From Cristatella mucedo (taxonomy: Eukaryota; Bryozoa; Phylactolaemata; Cristatellidae), in NCBI GenBank assembly GCA_009760855.2, contig WPIO01000004.1:7239001-7303000 (forward strand): a stretch of DNA of 64,000 bases, written 5' to 3'. This document shows positions 35,433 through 46,869 of the stretch, in pieces. Both the position numbers and the translations under genes were made by a program. Each line of letters begins with the position of its first letter. Position 1 is the stretch's first letter. Under the pieces are notes generated by a model, which had not been told where the DNA came from, did not search any database, and saw nothing but the letters and a program-made list of their open reading frames with translations.

Positions 35433-36597
35433 AAACTGCGGCCCTTGCGCCCCGAGATTAAAATCCTGGCTCTGCCTCCTCCTCCCCCCCCCCGTATTTC
35501 CGTCCTGTCCATGCCTAGAAGAAGATGGCAATTTGCCACCGGCACCTCCTTCGTCTAAAAGTCTTGGAAGGCCTCGCGATATCTCGAATCCAACAGGCTG
35601 AGAAGTAGCAAGGAGAGAACCAGACAAAATTGGCTCGCTACAGCTCCGCCTGGCCTATTGGCTACTAATTACAGCCAATGCAAACGCAGCCTCTTTCTTC
35701 GAGATCAGCGATTCCTATGTGAATACGACAGCTGCGAGCTAATCTGAAGTTTCCGAGCACATAGAGCTGTACGTATTTCATCGTTCACTGCCTTGCCAGT
35801 CGACTTGCTCGTATCAATTTTCGGCCCAATAATGATCATTTTTTAAGTGTGCGATCCACACGGAGACAGTCGTTGTCCTCGAACAGCTGTAGCGTGCTAT
35901 CAAAGCGGCTCCTTGCTTAATGCGTCGATGTTTTTTCTTGTCGGCAGTTGTGCTGACCTCGTGCGCTAAGCTTTTCCGGCCGTCAAGAGCAGCCGCTCGA
36001 TATTGAAACGCCGACTAGTACTGCTTCAGCATCTTCAGCATCTGCTTTGTGGCACCGGCTAGAGTCTACTAGTGGTTTATGTACCGTGAGTATTACGAGC
36101 GGAGGATTTGATAACTTTTGGATTACTATTTCACACGTCATGAAAGCTAAAATGGGCTGCTTATTATGCTATAGACAGCCTCAGAATGCTGGCCAGGGTG
36201 CAGCGCGAGTTGCGAGATAGGTAACGGAAAAGTTAATGAGGATAACATGTTCTCTCTCGTAAAAGAAATTGCGCCTATGGCTCATTTCTGAACTGCGAGC
36301 GATATAGGATTGCTGCTGTGCTCCGACATTGTCTGCGCGATACCCTTAGGTATCATGTGTTCGGATCATGTGCGGATCTGTGCATCGTGCCCTTCGTTAG
36401 GCGCACTTCCTGGCGCTGGTTCCAATAACGTCAGTCACGCGGAAAAGATATGTAGCCTCTGTTGCTCGCATTATGTTTTGGGTGAGACATGGTATCCGAT
36501 GCCGCTGTACTCGCACTTTACAAAACGTTGGAATGCCATATCAGACAGTTTGGCTGTGGGGTAGTTGCTATAGATGATTATTGCTGGTTCCTAACCT
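35433..36597. other. No gene recognised
   Basis: An 84-aa plus frame at 36310-36564 contains a cysteine-rich segment (ICSLCCSHYVLG) but no recognised domain or splice context. Otherwise nothing is seen. Confidence 0.45.
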
Positions 36598-36755
36598 AAG
36601 TAATAATAATAATGCATTTGATATAGTGCCCTTAGAGAACTCAATCTCTTTCTAGGCACTCTACATTTGCTACGAATGTAAAGGAAGGATTCGATCGTGC
36701 TAGGAAGCACGATCGAATGGTTAGTGGTAGCATGCTTAATAAACAACAGGAAACT
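36598..36755 (-). mobile_element. L-A LINE 3' tail and 3' UTR
   Basis: AAT run, 'tagtgcccttagagaactcaatctctttctaggcactctacatttgct', then the 'gatcgtg...atggttagtggtagcatgct' UTR. It carries a small internal inverted repeat at 36690-36717 (gattcgatcgtgctaggaagcacgatcgaat). Confidence 0.85.
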
Positions 36756-36804
36756 ATAATCATTAGGAATTGGTCATGGTATAATTATGTCGCTTAGGAC
36801 GTAT

Positions 36805-36962
36805 GAATTAGCTGATTTAAGAGCCTCATTTTTAAAGCGGCAGAAGAGCCTGATGGCTTTTACCACCACTTGAAGTTTGCAAAAAAGAATTGCCCGCTGC
36901 TAGATTCGAACTCACGACTAAGATCGTTAAGAGCGAGCACCTTACCTCCTGTCTGTGAAGGC
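36805..36962 (-). mobile_element. SINE-A copy (diverged)
   Basis: The reverse complement shows 'aaggtgctcgctcttaacgatcttagtcgtgagttcgaatctagcagcgggcaattc' and 'ggtggtaaaagccatcaggctcttctgccgcttt'. Confidence 0.75.
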
Positions 36963-39581
36963 CATCAGAAGCTAAGATACAGTCGAGCGCTACGCTTCGT
37001 CTCTTCCCACGCACGTTCGGCCCTCTTCGGCTGCGGAATGCACGGCTACACGTTAAGATCACGGACACGCTATTATTGCACGGGCTTGCTAGCATCTATT
37101 GTTACTATCATATTGTATTATTCTGGCTCGCTGTCGTTTCCTGCTGTCGACTACACGCGTGCCTCGATCGGTGTGGCTCCTAAAACTCATTAACTGTGCT
37201 TCGAGGTAGCGAATCTACCCAAATCGGGTCATGCTGCCGCGAAGTCTATTTCCGCTACGAGCTCCTTGTTTTGTGCCGAGGGCCTTACTTCAGAAGCCGC
37301 TACCAAAGCGAGCGAAAGAGCAGCCAGGCTCGGCTGTTAGTGGCCGTAGGGCTGAGCAGGATATTGACAATTTTATAAACTTGGAGCGCTAGAAGATCGG
37401 CGGGGTGTGTGCGCTTCCTATCTCTACCGTTGTCTTATTTCACTTCCTACTCCAGGTAATCGCAGCCGCCATTGTTACCCGAGCTTGCACGTTGTCCGTC
37501 TGCTGACTATAAGTCCAGGTGTTAATCATATCCAATATCTCCGTTTGTAACTCCAAAAAGGCCACACAGACTAAGAGGGTGTTACGCGTGACATTTTTCT
37601 ACGAAACGCTCAAATCCTATGCAGCTTTTGGTAAGTGGCCAACAGACTTCATTGCATACAATAAAGAGAAAGTGAGAAGCATAGCTGAGTCACGATGACA
37701 GTTAAGGTAGTGAGTAGCATGGAAGTAGCAGCTTAGGATGGCTGGAAATGATGGACCACAGTCTGGAGCAGTAGAGTAGATCTCGTTGCATAAGAATTGT
37801 GGAAGCGAGTTCAACAGTCTAGGACCTGCAGAGCAAAAGCTGCTGTCGCCAACGGTCTTTAAACGGAGGAATGGAACGCCTAATTTATCGTTCATACAGG
37901 ACCTGAGGGCACGAGGAGGCTGAAACTGGTGCAGCAGTTCAGCTAGGTATGGAGGAACCAAGCCGTGGCGGGCCTTGTGGGTCAGCGTAAGAATCTTACT
38001 CTGTATCCGTTGATCAACCGGAAGCCATCCAAGCTCCTTCAGCAAAAGAGACACGTGGACAAATCTCTAGGATTTTTTAACTAGCGTAACAGCGATGTTC
38101 ATAACCAGCTGCAATGGCCTTATGGCTTTCTAGGTAGCCCAGCCAAAATTTAATTACAATAACCTAGCCTAGACATACCCATAGAGATAGTTAAATTGTT
38201 TGCGAGCCTTGGTGGTAGACGGCTCTTAATCTTAGGCAGGGATCGGACGTGATGGCTAGCTGTCGAGACAGACTTACTATTGAAACTTCCAAAATTTGCT
38301 CAGTTTTAAATGACGATGCTTAACTTCCGAACACATTTGCGCTGGTTGCACACCAGCATCACCTATTAGAAGAGCAGTCTTCCAGTCCCGCCACACGCTT
38401 GGGGCGTCATGCGAATATCACTTCAGCTTTGTCTTAGTTTAGCTTAAGGAGATTTGCCGACATCTAGGATCGTATGTCTGCGATGCGAGAATTTACTTTA
38501 TCAGTCACTGCAGCAGATTCCAAAGTTGCAGCGACAACTTCGGCTGTGTATCGTCATCATAGAAGTGATGCCGATTTCATGGGCCCAAATCACTTTTCAC
38601 AGAATTTAAGTAAAATGGAGAGCAGCAAAGGACCGACTACAAACCCTTTTGGGACTCTACGAGTGACTGGTTTGTGGATCAGAATCGATTCCACACGACA
38701 CGGATTGAATACGGCCGGAAAACTACGATTTAAACCTCGCCAGTGTCTCGTCTGCCAGGTTGTTCGTTGTTCACAATCGTTCAAGTAGAATGTCGTGATC
38801 AATAGTGTCGAAGACAGCTGATAGGTCCAGCAGCGCCTGAGCAGTGAAGGTCGCGTCATCGTCGCTGCGTGGACGCCATTGGGTGCATTGAAGAGAGAAG
38901 TCTCAGTAGAATAGTGGTGTAAGAGCTTGAATCCCGACTGAAATTTTTTTTTTGATAATTCATTCTTTTTAATGTAGGCTTCGATCTGCTTAGGGCCAAT
39001 ATCTTCAAGAATATTTGACAATACGGAATAAGGTAAACTGGGTGATATTTTGCCACGACCTCTGATTCCGATCCAGGCTTTACAAGTATTGGTCAAACAA
39101 TGGCCGATATGAAAGACTTTGTAACGACTCAGTTACCCAGATAGCTATGGCTGGACTAATTTTTCTTATCAATTAAGACCACAGAGTGGATGGCATAGAG
39201 TATTCAGGATACAAGCTATGTTTACTAGACTTTATTATGGCAGCCACATCGAAGGCATAAAATCTGGGAAATTTCTTAAGGAAGATCACAAGTTGCAACT
39301 CAATGACTTTGCTTTATTCGGAGGGGGTTTTATGGGAGCACGTATAGATGTGGGCGTGGCTACGCCCACAAAGCTGTTCCGCCCCAGCCGTACTCACCCG
39401 GAATGCTGTTCTGCCCCAGCTGGACTCACGTCACTCCGCCCGGCCAACGGGCGCGCTGAGTACCGCCTCATTACGCGCTGCAGTTGGACCGTATCGGCTA
39501 ACTAAGCTGGATTTAATTGGAACAGGTCAGCTGCAACTAGGAACTTTCTGCCTGCGCGTCGGCCTGTACGCACGCTATCCA

Positions 39582-39715
<134 letters not shown>

Positions 39716-40494
39716 GTGCAGTTTTTCAACGGAGGCTGAAAACTTGTCGGTCGAGCTATTAATATCTGGATAGTATAGTGAGGCCTTAGGAGTTGGCAAG
39801 CAAATTGTTCAACCTCTCATGAATCTGTTTTGGGTCTGACGCGCAGAACTTCAGTTTTCGAGTAAAAAAAAAGAAGCCCTGGCTTTTTTCAGGTTCCTGG
39901 TGTATATTCAAACTCGGAGGAGGAAGTCTTTTACGTGGGTAGGTCGTCGTCACACCCAGACTTGTTAAAGGGCATTTAAGCCTGCGCTTAACACAGAGCG
40001 TCTTCGGAAGTTTTTCGGTAAATTAAAAGGACTCTCCATGACTCAGTTCACGGATAGAATGTACGGGAGCATGCTCGTCAAGGGCACTCACTCCTAAGTG
40101 TCGTGTTCACTGCATCAGCAAAGGCATCGATGCTGTAAGCCGAGTCTGGGTCCAGATCGAAAATACCTGTAGCACACATGTATTTCAAAAATTTCTTCCC
40201 GTCGATTCTTCTCTCGAGTTTTATTGCTGGAAAAACTCGACGTTAACCTGCACGCACAACGGAACAGAAGCAGTAAACGAGACTGAGCAACGATCTGAGA
40301 TAGTCAGTGGGCACTCAACAAGGTCAGTGGAGCACACGCACGTATTTATCACGAGATTTAGGGTATGGTCACCGATATGAGTTATATGATAAAAGCTTTA
40401 AACCATAATTAAGTTTTCCTGAAAGTCGAGAAATGGGCGGACGTTGCTGTTGCTAGGGTTGTCGATTTTAATTTTGAAGTCTCCTGCAGTCAAT

Positions 40495-40736
40495 AACGGC
40501 CTGTCACGCGAATGTTTTGTGCTTATTCGTGCTGACACTGTGCATGCTGCCACTAACCACATTTGCATGCTGACCCTGTGCATGTCACCTCTAACCATGT
40601 TATTCATTTTGTTCGTGTATCAAGCATGATTTTACTCACCATTTAATTGCATTTCCCTTTGCAGCAAATGTAAAGCGCCTAGAGAGAGATTAAGTTCTCT
40701 GAGGGTGCTTTATCAAGTGCATTATTATTATTAGTG
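40495..40736 (+). mobile_element. L-A LINE 3' UTR and tail, inserted in L-B
   Basis: 'tgtgcttattcgtgctgacactgtgcatgctgcc' UTR, then 'gtaaagcgcctagagagagattaagttctctgagggtgctttatcaagtgc' and an ATT run ending at about 40733. It splits the endonuclease region of the minus-strand L-B copy, so it is the younger element. Confidence 0.85.
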
Positions 40737-41329
40737 TGGAACTCTTAAAACTCCCCCATCAATAAGATTAGGCAGAATGAAAATTATTATTTTAGACAGA
40801 ATGAAAAAGAGCGGTAAATCAAAGCTATGAAAGGCACGGTCTTTGATGGGGACCTGATAGCAACCGATTCAAACGATGGCTCACGCGACGCCGAATATCT
40901 CATAACCAAGCGATTCACTAACAATGATAGTATTCCCGCCATCCACCTTGTCAGACCGCTCGAACTAAAAGAATGAGAACCCAGGTAGGGTGGTCTTCGA
41001 TGTACAGACAACAGAGCAGGGCTTCAGCCACGTCTCGGTCAGCAGAAATGAATGTAGCTTCTACTGAACTTCGACTTGCTCGTGCATACGCAGCCCCTTG
41101 GGTTTGAGTGAGCGGACATTTAACAGGTGAAATTTAAAGGTAACTGATCATCAGATCGTTGATCTTTTTTTTGGGCGAGTATGGCTTTTTCTCCTAGGTC
41201 ACAGCTGTGATACTGAAACCTGGACCTCCAATATCTTTTTCTCTGTGACTTTGCACACTTTGCACTTTGACATAAAGCACATAAAGGACGAATCACAGGG
41301 ACCCACTAAATGCTGTCATAAATAGGTAA

Positions 41330-42350
41330 GTTTTTATTTTCTTTTTAAATGTGGTCAAGTCAGGGGATAACGTGACGAAAGCCAGAAGTGAGTTCCAGGC
41401 TTTGGGAGTATACGAACTAAACGCAAAATCTCGATAGGATTTGAGGTTTGTACGAGGTATAGGTAAACAGTTAGTTTTCGAAAAGCGGGTGGCACGATGC
41501 TAAGTCTGGTGTTGGAGTAGATCTGATAGGTAGGCTGGAGCCAAAGAAGGAAGGGACCTAAAAGTGAGCGACAAAACCTTGAAGTCGATCCGTTGCTTGA
41601 CTGGTAGCCAGCTCAGGTCGGCGAGAATTTATATAATTCATTTCATTTTGAGAATTGGTGTGACGTGGCGACTGCTCACGACCGAAAAGCCTAGCTGCTG
41701 CAGAGTTTTTCACCAGCTGTAAGCGCCTGATTGCACGTGCCGGTAGACCAGCAAGCAATGAGTTACAGAAGTCAAGACGGGATGTCACAAATGCATGGAC
41801 GAACTTAAATCTGGTATCCCTGTCTAAACAAGCCCGAATTTTAGCAATATTATGTAGCTGAAAGTAGGCAGACTTGATTGTGGTGTTGATGGGGTCGTCT
41901 AACGAAAGGTCACTTTGGAACATGATACCTAGATTTCGAGCTGTTTCAACAGGAGATATACTGGTAGACGATTTTGAGCATTAAGCTTTTTAATGTCTGC
42001 GTCACACTTGGTTGTCCCATTACTGGTAAGTTGGTTTTATCATTTAATTTAAAAAATTTTGCTGCCATCTATATGCAGATGTCATCAATACATGCAGCAA
42101 GAGAATTCGAGGTGCTCGAAGGCTGGGAGGGATCAAAGCAAAGGTACAACTGAGTGTCATCCGCATGGAAGTGAAAGCCTAGATTGTGCTTGGCAATCAC
42201 ATCGGCAAGAGGGAGAGTATAAACCGTGAAAAGAACCGGACCTAGCACGGAGCCCTGAGGTACCCCATATTTCAAAGGTACCTCGGATGATCTTTGTCCA
42301 TTCACATCAATACTCTGGAATCTCCCACGGAGACAGGACCTGAACCAGTT
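41330..42350 (-). mobile_element. L-A LINE fragment, RT palm to C-terminal region
   Basis: Frame 42069-42305 retains YGVPQGSVLGPVLFTVYTLP and FHFHADDTQLYLCF (RT catalytic box ADD). Frame 41558-41923 gives the following thumb region (QSDLSLDD, FVTSRLDFCNSLLAGLP). It carries an in-frame insertion of about 24 nt (coding for part of NEMNYINS) that is shared with the plus-strand copy at 45020-45740. The 3' UTR is lost at about 41330. Confidence 0.9.
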
Positions 42351-42377
42351 CGTATACTGGTCCTAATATTAATGTTA

Positions 42378-42460
42378 ATAATAATAATAATATGGCACTC
42401 ACGGTTGTGTGGCGCCCTAAGAAAACTTAATCGCATCTCAGCCACTTTAGATTGCATCTT
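42378..42460 (-). mobile_element. L-A-type 3' tail
   Basis: AAT run, then 'atggcactcacggttgtgtggcgccctaagaaaacttaatcgc', the reverse of the tail motif. It could belong to an L-A or a SINE-B copy. Confidence 0.6.
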
Positions 42461-42685
42461 AACACTAAATGGCACCAAAACTGTAATAAGCATGTTCGAA
42501 AATAACGATCAGTTTACAGCTATATACAGTTACTTAATTCTAGCGTTTCGAGGTTGTATTAAATTCTCTTGACGATTACGCACCTGGGACAGCAACCGGT
42601 GAAGAATGCCCGAAAAAGAACGAGCCTATAACCCAAATGGCGAGTCTGCCTACACAATCAGTGAGTCTGCCTACACAATCGGTGA
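42461..42685. other. No gene recognised
   Basis: Contains a two-copy 21-bp repeat 'gagtctgcctacacaatc' at about 42642-42682. Confidence 0.5.
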
Positions 42686-42853
42686 GGCGTGATGGCACAC
42701 TAGGTAAGGCAGTTGCTTTCACGACCTCGGTCATGAGGTCATGGGTTCGATTCCTTCGCTGGGCGATCCTTTATCGCAACTGCAAGAGGTGGTGATAGCC
42801 GTAAAGGCTTTTCTGTCGCTATACAAAAAGAAGCTGTTTAATCAGCTAGGATT
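42686..42853 (+). mobile_element. SINE-A, near full length
   Basis: Starts 'gcgtgatggcacactaggtaaggcagttgctttcacgacctcggtcatgaggtcatgggttcgattcc' (A-box, central palindrome, B-box). The body 'ctgcaagaggtggtgatagccgtaaaggct' and the end 'tgtcgctatacaaaaagaagctgtttaatcagctagg' complete the family pattern. Confidence 0.92.
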
Positions 42854-43682
42854 TATTTATTTAATCAATGTGGCTGGTTAGGACATGATAATGATACTGG
42901 TAACTAATAACACATTTAGATAGCGGTCCAAGAAACTAATCTCATTCTATGCACTTATAGGCTGGCAAGCACAAAACATGTCATTTCCCCACAGTCTACC
43001 AAAACTCTGGTCACAAAGTCAGAATAAGGAGTGAGTGCAAACCAGCCAGCTTTAAAGTGCCAGCCTCGCAGTTTAAAGACATGTAAGCTTTTTCCACAGA
43101 TAAGCAAAAACACATTGAGCTGCACTAGAGCAGCAAGCTCCGAGCGTTCGACTTGAAGACTAGGCCAGAATCCACGTTTCTGCAGACAGAGGTTTGGTTG
43201 TCTTGAAGTCAAAAAAGTGAGCTGGACTAGTATAGTTCGAAAGACATGTCGGATCGGGTCTCCACTTCACAGCAAGTGGTGCCTTTACGTCTCTTGTGCA
43301 TGGATCTGTGATAAAAGCGTCTTTTACAGGGAGTTGTCTTGTAAAAGGCTCTGCATAGCTTAGCATAGGGTTGCTGCAGCAAGCAAGCTAATCATAATCA
43401 GCAGGTTCTCAGGCACTACTAAATTATCAAATATTTATTACAAGTATTAACGATGCTCATACTGGAATGGTCTCCAAAAGACCTCAAGTTTTCTGTGAAC
43501 AAAGCTTGCACTTAAACAATCACAAAAAATTACACGAAACACCTACTCGTCCATGCACCTTCACACAGCAGCTCCCTGAAGAGGCCCACACGACAGCAAC
43601 AAAGCAGCACTACAGAGTGGTGGTTCAGGATTCAGTCACACCCCGTTAGAGTCGTCACCACTTACGTGCATCTGCCACCACA
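42854..43682. other. Unidentified stretch with a possible degraded tail
   Basis: 'tagatagcggtccaagaaactaatctcattctatgcac' at about 42915-42955 resembles a decayed minus-strand L-A tail. Minus-strand frames at 42955-43366 have protein-like composition but no recognised domain. Confidence 0.4.
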
Positions 43683-44096
43683 ATGCACCTTGCCTGTAAC
43701 ACAAAGCTGCTTATGCAAAACGACGTATGTGAGCTGGGCAGAACGCCATTGACGTCACATGCAAGCTGCCGTGAGCGCCGACTTCTGACCGCCCGAAATA
43801 CACTGGGCCTCAATAATATCGGCTCAATGCGCCAATACCAGCCACAGGGAACTCTCGAGCATGCAGAACTACAACTAGTCATTGGTTGTGACGTTTTTGA
43901 AAAGAAACGACATCGATTCATTGTTGTGTATCCGCCTGATGGCTTCAGTGAAGATGCCGCTGACATCAACCGTCTTTATCTTGTGGCAATGCATTTTCTG
44001 AACATCATGGGGCACGGTATTAGCCACGACGACCTACATGATACGCACAAGTCAGGCGTTAATACCGAAGCGCTCAGTCTCACATGCAAGCTATGA
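43683..44096 (+). CDS. Unidentified open reading frame, 137 codons
   Basis: ATG-initiated frame ending just before the duplicated block at 44114. Composition is mixed and protein-like, with [20 protein letters not shown] and [20 protein letters not shown]. No family is recognised, no splice partner is visible, and the neighbours are mobile elements, so it could be an element relic or a chance frame. Confidence 0.25.
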   Translation: MHLACNTKLLMQNDVCELGRTPLTSHASCRERRLLTARNTLGLNNIGSMRQYQPQGTLEHAELQLVIGCDVFEKKRHRFIVVYPPDGFSEDAADINRLYLVAMHFLNIMGHGISHDDLHDTHKSGVNTEALSLTCKL

Positions 44097-44113
44097 GGAG
44101 CAAGCAACAAGCT

Positions 44114-44604
44114 TGGCTTGCAAACAATTTAACGAGCTCCCTGGTTCTGTCTCGGCTAGACTATTGCAATTCCATTTTTGGCTGAGCTACCAAAACAAGC
44201 CAAAAGGCCACTAAAGCAGGTAACGACTGATATCAGTCATTACCATGCATGGCTAGTCAATAAATCCCAGAGGCTCAGCCACATGTCTCTTGCCAACACA
44301 GCTTCAAATAACAAATGCTAGCTGATTACACAGCCTCTTTTTGTATCGCGACAGAAGTGCCTTTACGGCTGCTATCACCACCGCTTGCAGCGGCGACAAA
44401 GGATCGCCCAGCGAAGGATTCGAACCCACGTGACCTCGGGGCGAATAACGTGAAAAGCAGCGCGTCTTCAAGCCACGTGGTGAGCCATCATCGCGTGGCT
44501 TGGCCTCTGGTTGATGAAAAAATACAGAGTAAAGAGTTCTTGCACTGACCAACCTTGGCCCGCCACGACTTGGCACCTTCATTCCTAGCTGTACTGAGAT
44601 GATA
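44114..44604 (+). mobile_element. Duplicated block copy 1: L-B fragment with SINE-A inside
   Basis: L-B sequence (ACKQF..., then WPLVDEKIQSKEFLH) interrupted by a minus-strand SINE-A at about 44317-44510. Almost identical over 491 bp to 46378-46869, in the same orientation. The SINE insertion is shared, so the duplication came after it. Confidence 0.9.
44317..44510 (-). mobile_element. SINE-A within duplicated block
   Basis: Reverse complement: degraded head with 'ttcacgttattcgccccgaggtcacgtgggttcgaatcc', a normal body and 'gtcgcgatacaaaaagaggctgtgtaatcagcta'. The palindrome is disrupted in both block copies. Confidence 0.8.
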
Positions 44605-44679
44605 GCAGATAGACACGTAGCTCTCATTTTTCGTAAGTTATCACACACAAAAGAAGCAATAGATGCTGTAAAAAAAAAG

Positions 44680-44855
44680 TCTAGCTGATTCAACAGCCTC
44701 TTTTGAATACAGACAGAAGAGCCTTTACAGCTGTCGCTGCTGCTTGCAGTGGTGATAAAGGATCCCCCACCACGGGATTCGGACCCACGACCTCGAGGCC
44801 GAGGTCGTGAAAAGCAACCACCTTACCTAGTGAACCATCACGGCGCTGTGAACCA
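44680..44855 (-). mobile_element. SINE-A, near full length
   Basis: The reverse complement runs from 'cgccgtgatggttcactaggtaaggtggttgcttttcacgacctcggcctcgaggtcgtgggtcc' to 'gaggctgttgaatcagctag'. The head palindrome is complete. Confidence 0.85.
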
Positions 44856-45004
44856 TAACCTACCTATGGATCGAGGCAACCACCAGTGAATGCAGGTTTA
44901 CAGATTGCAATTACTTGCGTTTTGAAGGGAAGACATGACAGTGCAAGCAGTTTCTCCTATCACAACATCCCCTTGACTAAGATTACAGCTAAGACTGCCT
45001 CCAT

Positions 45005-45740
45005 AACTAGAGCTTTCAGCTAAATAATATTGCTAAAATTCGGGCTTGTTTAGACAGGGATACCAGATTTAAGTTCGTCCATGCATTTGTGACATCCCGT
45101 CTTGACTTCTGTAACTCATTGCTTGCTGGTCTACCGGCACGTGCAATCAGGTGCTTACAGCTGGTGAAAAACTCTGCAGCAGCTAGGCTTTTCGGTCGTG
45201 AGCAGTCGCCACGTCACACCAATTCTCAAAATGAAATGAATTATATAAATTCTCGCCGACCTGAGCTGGCTACCAGTCAAGCAACGGATCGACTTCAAGG
45301 TTTTGTCGCTCACTTTTAGGTCCCTTCCTTCTTTGGCTCCAGCCTACCTATCAGATCTACTCCAACACCAGACTTAGCATCGTGCCACCCGCTTTTCGGA
45401 AACTAACTGTTTACTTATACCTCGTACAAACTTCAAATCCTTTCGAGAATTTGCGTTTAGTTCGTATACTCCCAAAGCCTGGAACTCACTTCTGGCTTGC
45501 GTCACGACATCCTCTGACTTGCATCACGACATCCCCTGACTTGACCACATTTAAAAAGAAATTAAAAGCGCACCTCGTCCTTTATGTGCTTATGCATGCT
45601 GACACTGTGCATGCTGCCACTAACCACACTTGCATGCTCACCCTGTGCATGTTACTCCTAATCATATTATTCATGCTGTTTATCAAGCATGATATCATTC
45701 AGCAGTCAGTCGTGTTTCCTTTACAGCAAATGTAATAATA
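45005..45740 (+). mobile_element. L-A LINE fragment, C-terminal region and 3' UTR
   Basis: Frame 45089-45319 (TSRLDFCNSLLAGLPARAIR, then the shared NEMNYINS insertion) mirrors the minus-strand copy at 41330-41945. The downstream C-terminal frame 45382-45735 contains SPDLTTFKKKLKAHL. The 3' tail merges with the inverted copy that starts at about 45733. Confidence 0.9.
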
Positions 45741-46262
45741 ATAATTATAATAATATTGCACTTGATAAAGCGCCCTCAGAGAACTTAATCTCTTTCTAGG
45801 CGCTTTACATTTGCTGCAAAGTGATACGCAATAGAATAGTAAGTAAAATCATGCTTGAAAAACAAACAAAATGAATAACATGGTTAGGGGTTACATGCAC
45901 TGGGTCAGCATGCAAATGTGGTTAGTGGCAGCATGAACAGTGTCAGCACGCATAAGCACATCGAGGACGAATCACAAGGACCCACTAAATGCTGTCCTAA
46001 ATAGGTATGTTTTTAAGTTTCTTTTAAATGTGGTCAGGTCAGGGGATGTTCTGATGCAGGTCGGGAGGGAGTTCCAGGCTGTGGGAGCATACGAGCTAAA
46101 TGCACGGTCTCCAAAGGATTTAAGGTTTGTACGAGGTATTTCTAGACTGTTGGATTCCGAAAAGCGAGTGGTACGATGCTTTGCCTGATGGGGTAGTATA
46201 TCTGAAAGATAGGCTGGAGCCATAGAATGAAGAGACCTAAAAGTGAGCGACAAAACCTGTAA
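45733..46262 (-). mobile_element. L-A LINE fragment, C-terminus and tail (inverted relative to neighbour)
   Basis: AAT run and tail, then the 93-aa minus frame 45972-46253 (SLHSMAPAYLSDILPHQAKH, NSLPTCIRTSPDLTTFKRNL). Nearly identical to the plus-strand copy at about 47550-48068, so the two form an inverted repeat of about 520 bp. Confidence 0.9.
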
Positions 46263-46377
46263 AGCGCCTACAAAGAATTCTCTGAGTACCGCTTAATCAA
46301 GTGCATTATTATTACTATTATTACTATTAGCTATCCCGCCCCATCCCTGTCTTAAGATAAGGGAGTGCCTACCACGG
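46263..46377 (+). mobile_element. L-A tail remnant then L-B sequence
   Basis: A partial L-A tail with ATT run (46263-46328) is joined to 'atccctgtcttaagataagggagtgcctaccacg', which matches L-B at about 59565-59600. Confidence 0.6.
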
Positions 46378-46869
46378 TGGCTTGCAAACAATTTAACGAG
46401 CTCCCTGGTTCTGTCTCGGCTAGACTATTGCAATTCCATTTTTGGCTGAGCTACCAAAACAAGCCAAAAGGCCACTAAAGCAGGTAACGACTGATATCAG
46501 TCATTACCATGCATGGCTAGTCAATAAATCCCAGAGGCTCAGCCACATGTCTCTTGCCAACACAGCTTCAAATAACAAATGCTAGCTGATTACACAGCCT
46601 CTTTTTTGTATCGCGACAGAAGTGCCTTTACGGCTGCTATCACCACCGCTTGCAGCGGCGATAAAGGATCGCCCAGCGCAGGATTCGAACCCACGTGACC
46701 TCGGGGCGAATAACGTGAAAAGCAGCGCGTCTTCAAGCCACGTGGTGAGCCATCATCACGTGGCTTGGCCTCTGGTTGATGAAAAAATACAGAGTAAAGA
46801 GTTCTTGCACTGACCAACCTTGGCCCGCCACGACTTGGCACCTTCATTCCTAGCTGTACTGAGATGATA
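46378..46869 (+). mobile_element. Duplicated block copy 2: L-B fragment with SINE-A inside
   Basis: Near-identical to 44114-44604. It differs by a few substitutions and one extra T in a T-run. The SINE-A (minus) lies at about 46582-46775. Confidence 0.9.
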
